Below the pieces are notes generated by a model. That model made no database searches, had not been told where the DNA came from, and saw only the letters and a program-made list of their open reading frames with translations. Below are positions 21,747 through 23,161 of a stretch of 23,161 bases of DNA, in pieces. Origin of the DNA: Paraglomus occultum (lineage: Eukaryota; Glomeromycota; Glomeromycetes; Paraglomerales; Paraglomeraceae). The translations under genes and the position numbers were made by a program. Numbering within the stretch: position 1 is the first letter of the stretch; every line of letters starts with the position of its first letter. Location: the NCBI GenBank assembly GCA_910592205.1, contig CAJVPJ010000512.1:1-23161 (forward strand), written 5' to 3'.

Positions 21747-22536
21747 AGGTGTGGGGAAGATAACGCGTGTGACGTGTGGGGAATGAGAGACAGAGAAAGT
21801 GATTTTTGGTTTTTGTTATATGTTTCTATATTTAGGCAAATATCTTAATTGTTAATTAAGTGTAATTATATATTTGTTCATGATTAATATTACTTTGTAT
21901 ACATACTGTGCTGTAAATAGATCAGTTCGACAGATCCATTTCGCAGTTAATACTTTGATTCCTTCAAATAACTATTGTACGTTTGTTATCGGAATAAGTT
22001 GTAGAAGCCATTAATAGTAAAGAGGAACTACAACCAACCATAGTCGAACCGTAACTTCAGAAGAAGGAAGTTGTCATTCCGTAAAATAAACACTTTGGAT
22101 CGGAAAATCTTTAGTCTTCAAGGATTACGTCTCTGATTGGTGACATTCAGCAGTCCTTGTCACAACAATATTCCTACGCTTACAATTGTCCCTTTACCAC
22201 AGTTATTCAATGTAAATAAGGCATGCTATAATCACGCGCCACGTGTCTTTGTTAACCAGTTAATGCAGTTGCTGCAAACGCTACATGCATGAAAAAAATG
22301 CACAGCCAATTTTCTAAGAATGTAAGGCGTTATCTTTTTATGTATGTTGTAAATCCTGATGTGTAGAACAAGATTACATGGTGCATATTCTCACTGGCAT
22401 TCTACTTGAACGTTTGCGTTTATATCTTGCACTTGTGAACCGCTGCTTCAAGTGTTATTGACACTGCACGTATTATGTAAATCGATATGTTGGTTGTTGC
22501 ATATTAATATTTGTCTATAATTAATATAAAATATTA
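21747..22536. other. 3' flank of gene C
   Basis: No gene is seen. AATAAA occurs at 22085-22090, about 340 bases after the stop of gene C, and could be its polyadenylation signal. The rest is AT-rich without clear structure. Confidence 0.5.
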
Positions 22537-23036
22537 CAGTCGCTCTCGCTTATTTTAACAATGTGGTAGCAATGTTCCATACTTGACATTGATTTATATG
22601 CCAAATTCAGACATAAGTCATACACATGCAAACTCGATAAGTCGGTCTCTCGATGATTCAATTTTGGCCAAAACTTCCCAAGCAATTTAATATTTAAAAT
22701 CTCTCGATAAGTCGGTTCACCATGCATGTATATTTCGACAGTTGGAAAGACATTATTGCTTCTACACCAACAATAGCAAATCATACAACAATGTATCTTA
22801 TGAATTAGATATATGCGCTCTGGACCAAATCAAAATTTGGCCCATTCTAAAACGGTCCAATTACCCCTTGCCCATTTCAAAATTTCAACTTGGGACCATA
22901 TCCAAATGTTACACTGAGTATTCGTGCGATTTTGTGTCACCCAGCCAATACCATCGATTGTTATGTATCACTCCTAAGGTCCTAGAAGTTTTAGACAGAG
23001 GCGTCTTGGGGGTGCTCATGACATTTTAGAAAACTG
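22537..23036. mobile_element. Possible pogo-like element with repeated internal motif
   Basis: A TA is followed by CAGTCGCTCTCGCTTATTTT, a typical pogo/Tigger terminus. The 14-mer CTCGATAAGTCGGT occurs twice (22633-22646 and 22703-22716), related to the CTCCGATAATTCGA units of the MITE at 2344. The other end could be the AAAACTG-TA at 23036, but the two ends match only over CAGT, so the right boundary is uncertain. No transposase is encoded. Confidence 0.35.
22820..22900. repeat. Short GGACCA/TGGCCC-type degenerate repeats
   Basis: GGACCAAATCAAAATTTGGCCC, CGGTCCAATTACCCCTTGCCC and TTTCAACTTGGGACCAT form imperfect direct and inverted copies within 80 bases. They look like decayed repeat DNA. 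The final 125 bases of the window show nothing I can name. Confidence 0.35.
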
Positions 23037-23161
23037 TATTAGTGCCACATTCACCGAGCTGACAAATATACCGAATAACTGAGCATCGCTCACCCAAGCG
23101 GCAAAACTCCAAAGTTCAGCGACAGTACAAGGCTCATAGTATGTTGCTGTAAATCTAACTG

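Noticed and set aside
1-23161. tRNA, rRNA, CRISPR arrays, bacterial operons or viral genes
   Set aside because: I searched by eye for cloverleaf B-box patterns, regularly spaced repeats, Shine-Dalgarno-spaced gene runs and viral polymerase or capsid motifs and found none. The intron-rich genes are plainly eukaryotic.

Overview
This is eukaryotic, AT-rich DNA with many short (about 70-110 bp) GT-AG introns, AATAAA polyadenylation signals and scattered DNA-transposon debris. The best fit is an early-diverging fungus, probably Mucoromycota/Glomeromycotina. That placement is an inference from the gene content: an HSPA12-type Hsp70, a standard SRP receptor, a compact LITAF-domain protein, an unnamed fungal-looking membrane family, and pogo/Tigger and Tc1 relics. 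Nothing is bacterial or viral, and I see no operons, CRISPR arrays or RNA genes.

Layout. (1) 19-1831 (+): the 3' four exons of an HSPA12-like Hsp70 gene that starts upstream of the window. (2) 1884-6271: gene-poor DNA with a 162-bp pogo-like MITE at 2344-2505 and only weak, unrecognised open frames. (3) 6272-6745 (+): a two-exon LITAF-domain gene. (4) 7083-9705 (+): a complete ten-exon gene for the signal recognition particle receptor alpha subunit, 610 aa. (5) 9706-11931: no intact gene, but decayed coding stretches near 10400-11270, one resembling a kinesin motor fragment. (6) 11932-21746: three paralogues of one two-pass membrane protein family (here A, B, C), each with eight exons and identical intron phases. 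A (+, 11932-13889) and B (-, 15204-17066) form a recent tail-to-tail inverted duplication in which even the introns remain similar. The 1.3-kb spacer between them holds a Tc1/mariner remnant and an exact 29-bp repeat pair. C (+, 19896-21746) is an older copy, separated from B by a dead pogo/Tigger transposase gene (about 17660-18963). (7) 21747-23161: C 3' flank and another pogo-like terminus with repeated internal motifs.

How the genes relate. SRP receptor alpha works at the ER membrane in co-translational targeting. The LITAF protein would sit on late endosome or lysosome membranes through a zinc-stabilised hairpin. The Hsp70-like protein is a cytosolic ATPase. The three paralogues would be secretory-pathway or plasma-membrane proteins with a glycosylated, disulfide-bonded non-cytosolic domain. 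These are independent loci rather than a pathway. The most interesting part is the lineage-type paralogue cluster with its palindromic A/B pair and surrounding mobile-element relics. All exon boundaries were read by eye from splice consensus, reading phase and paralogue or family agreement; none was confirmed by RNA data.
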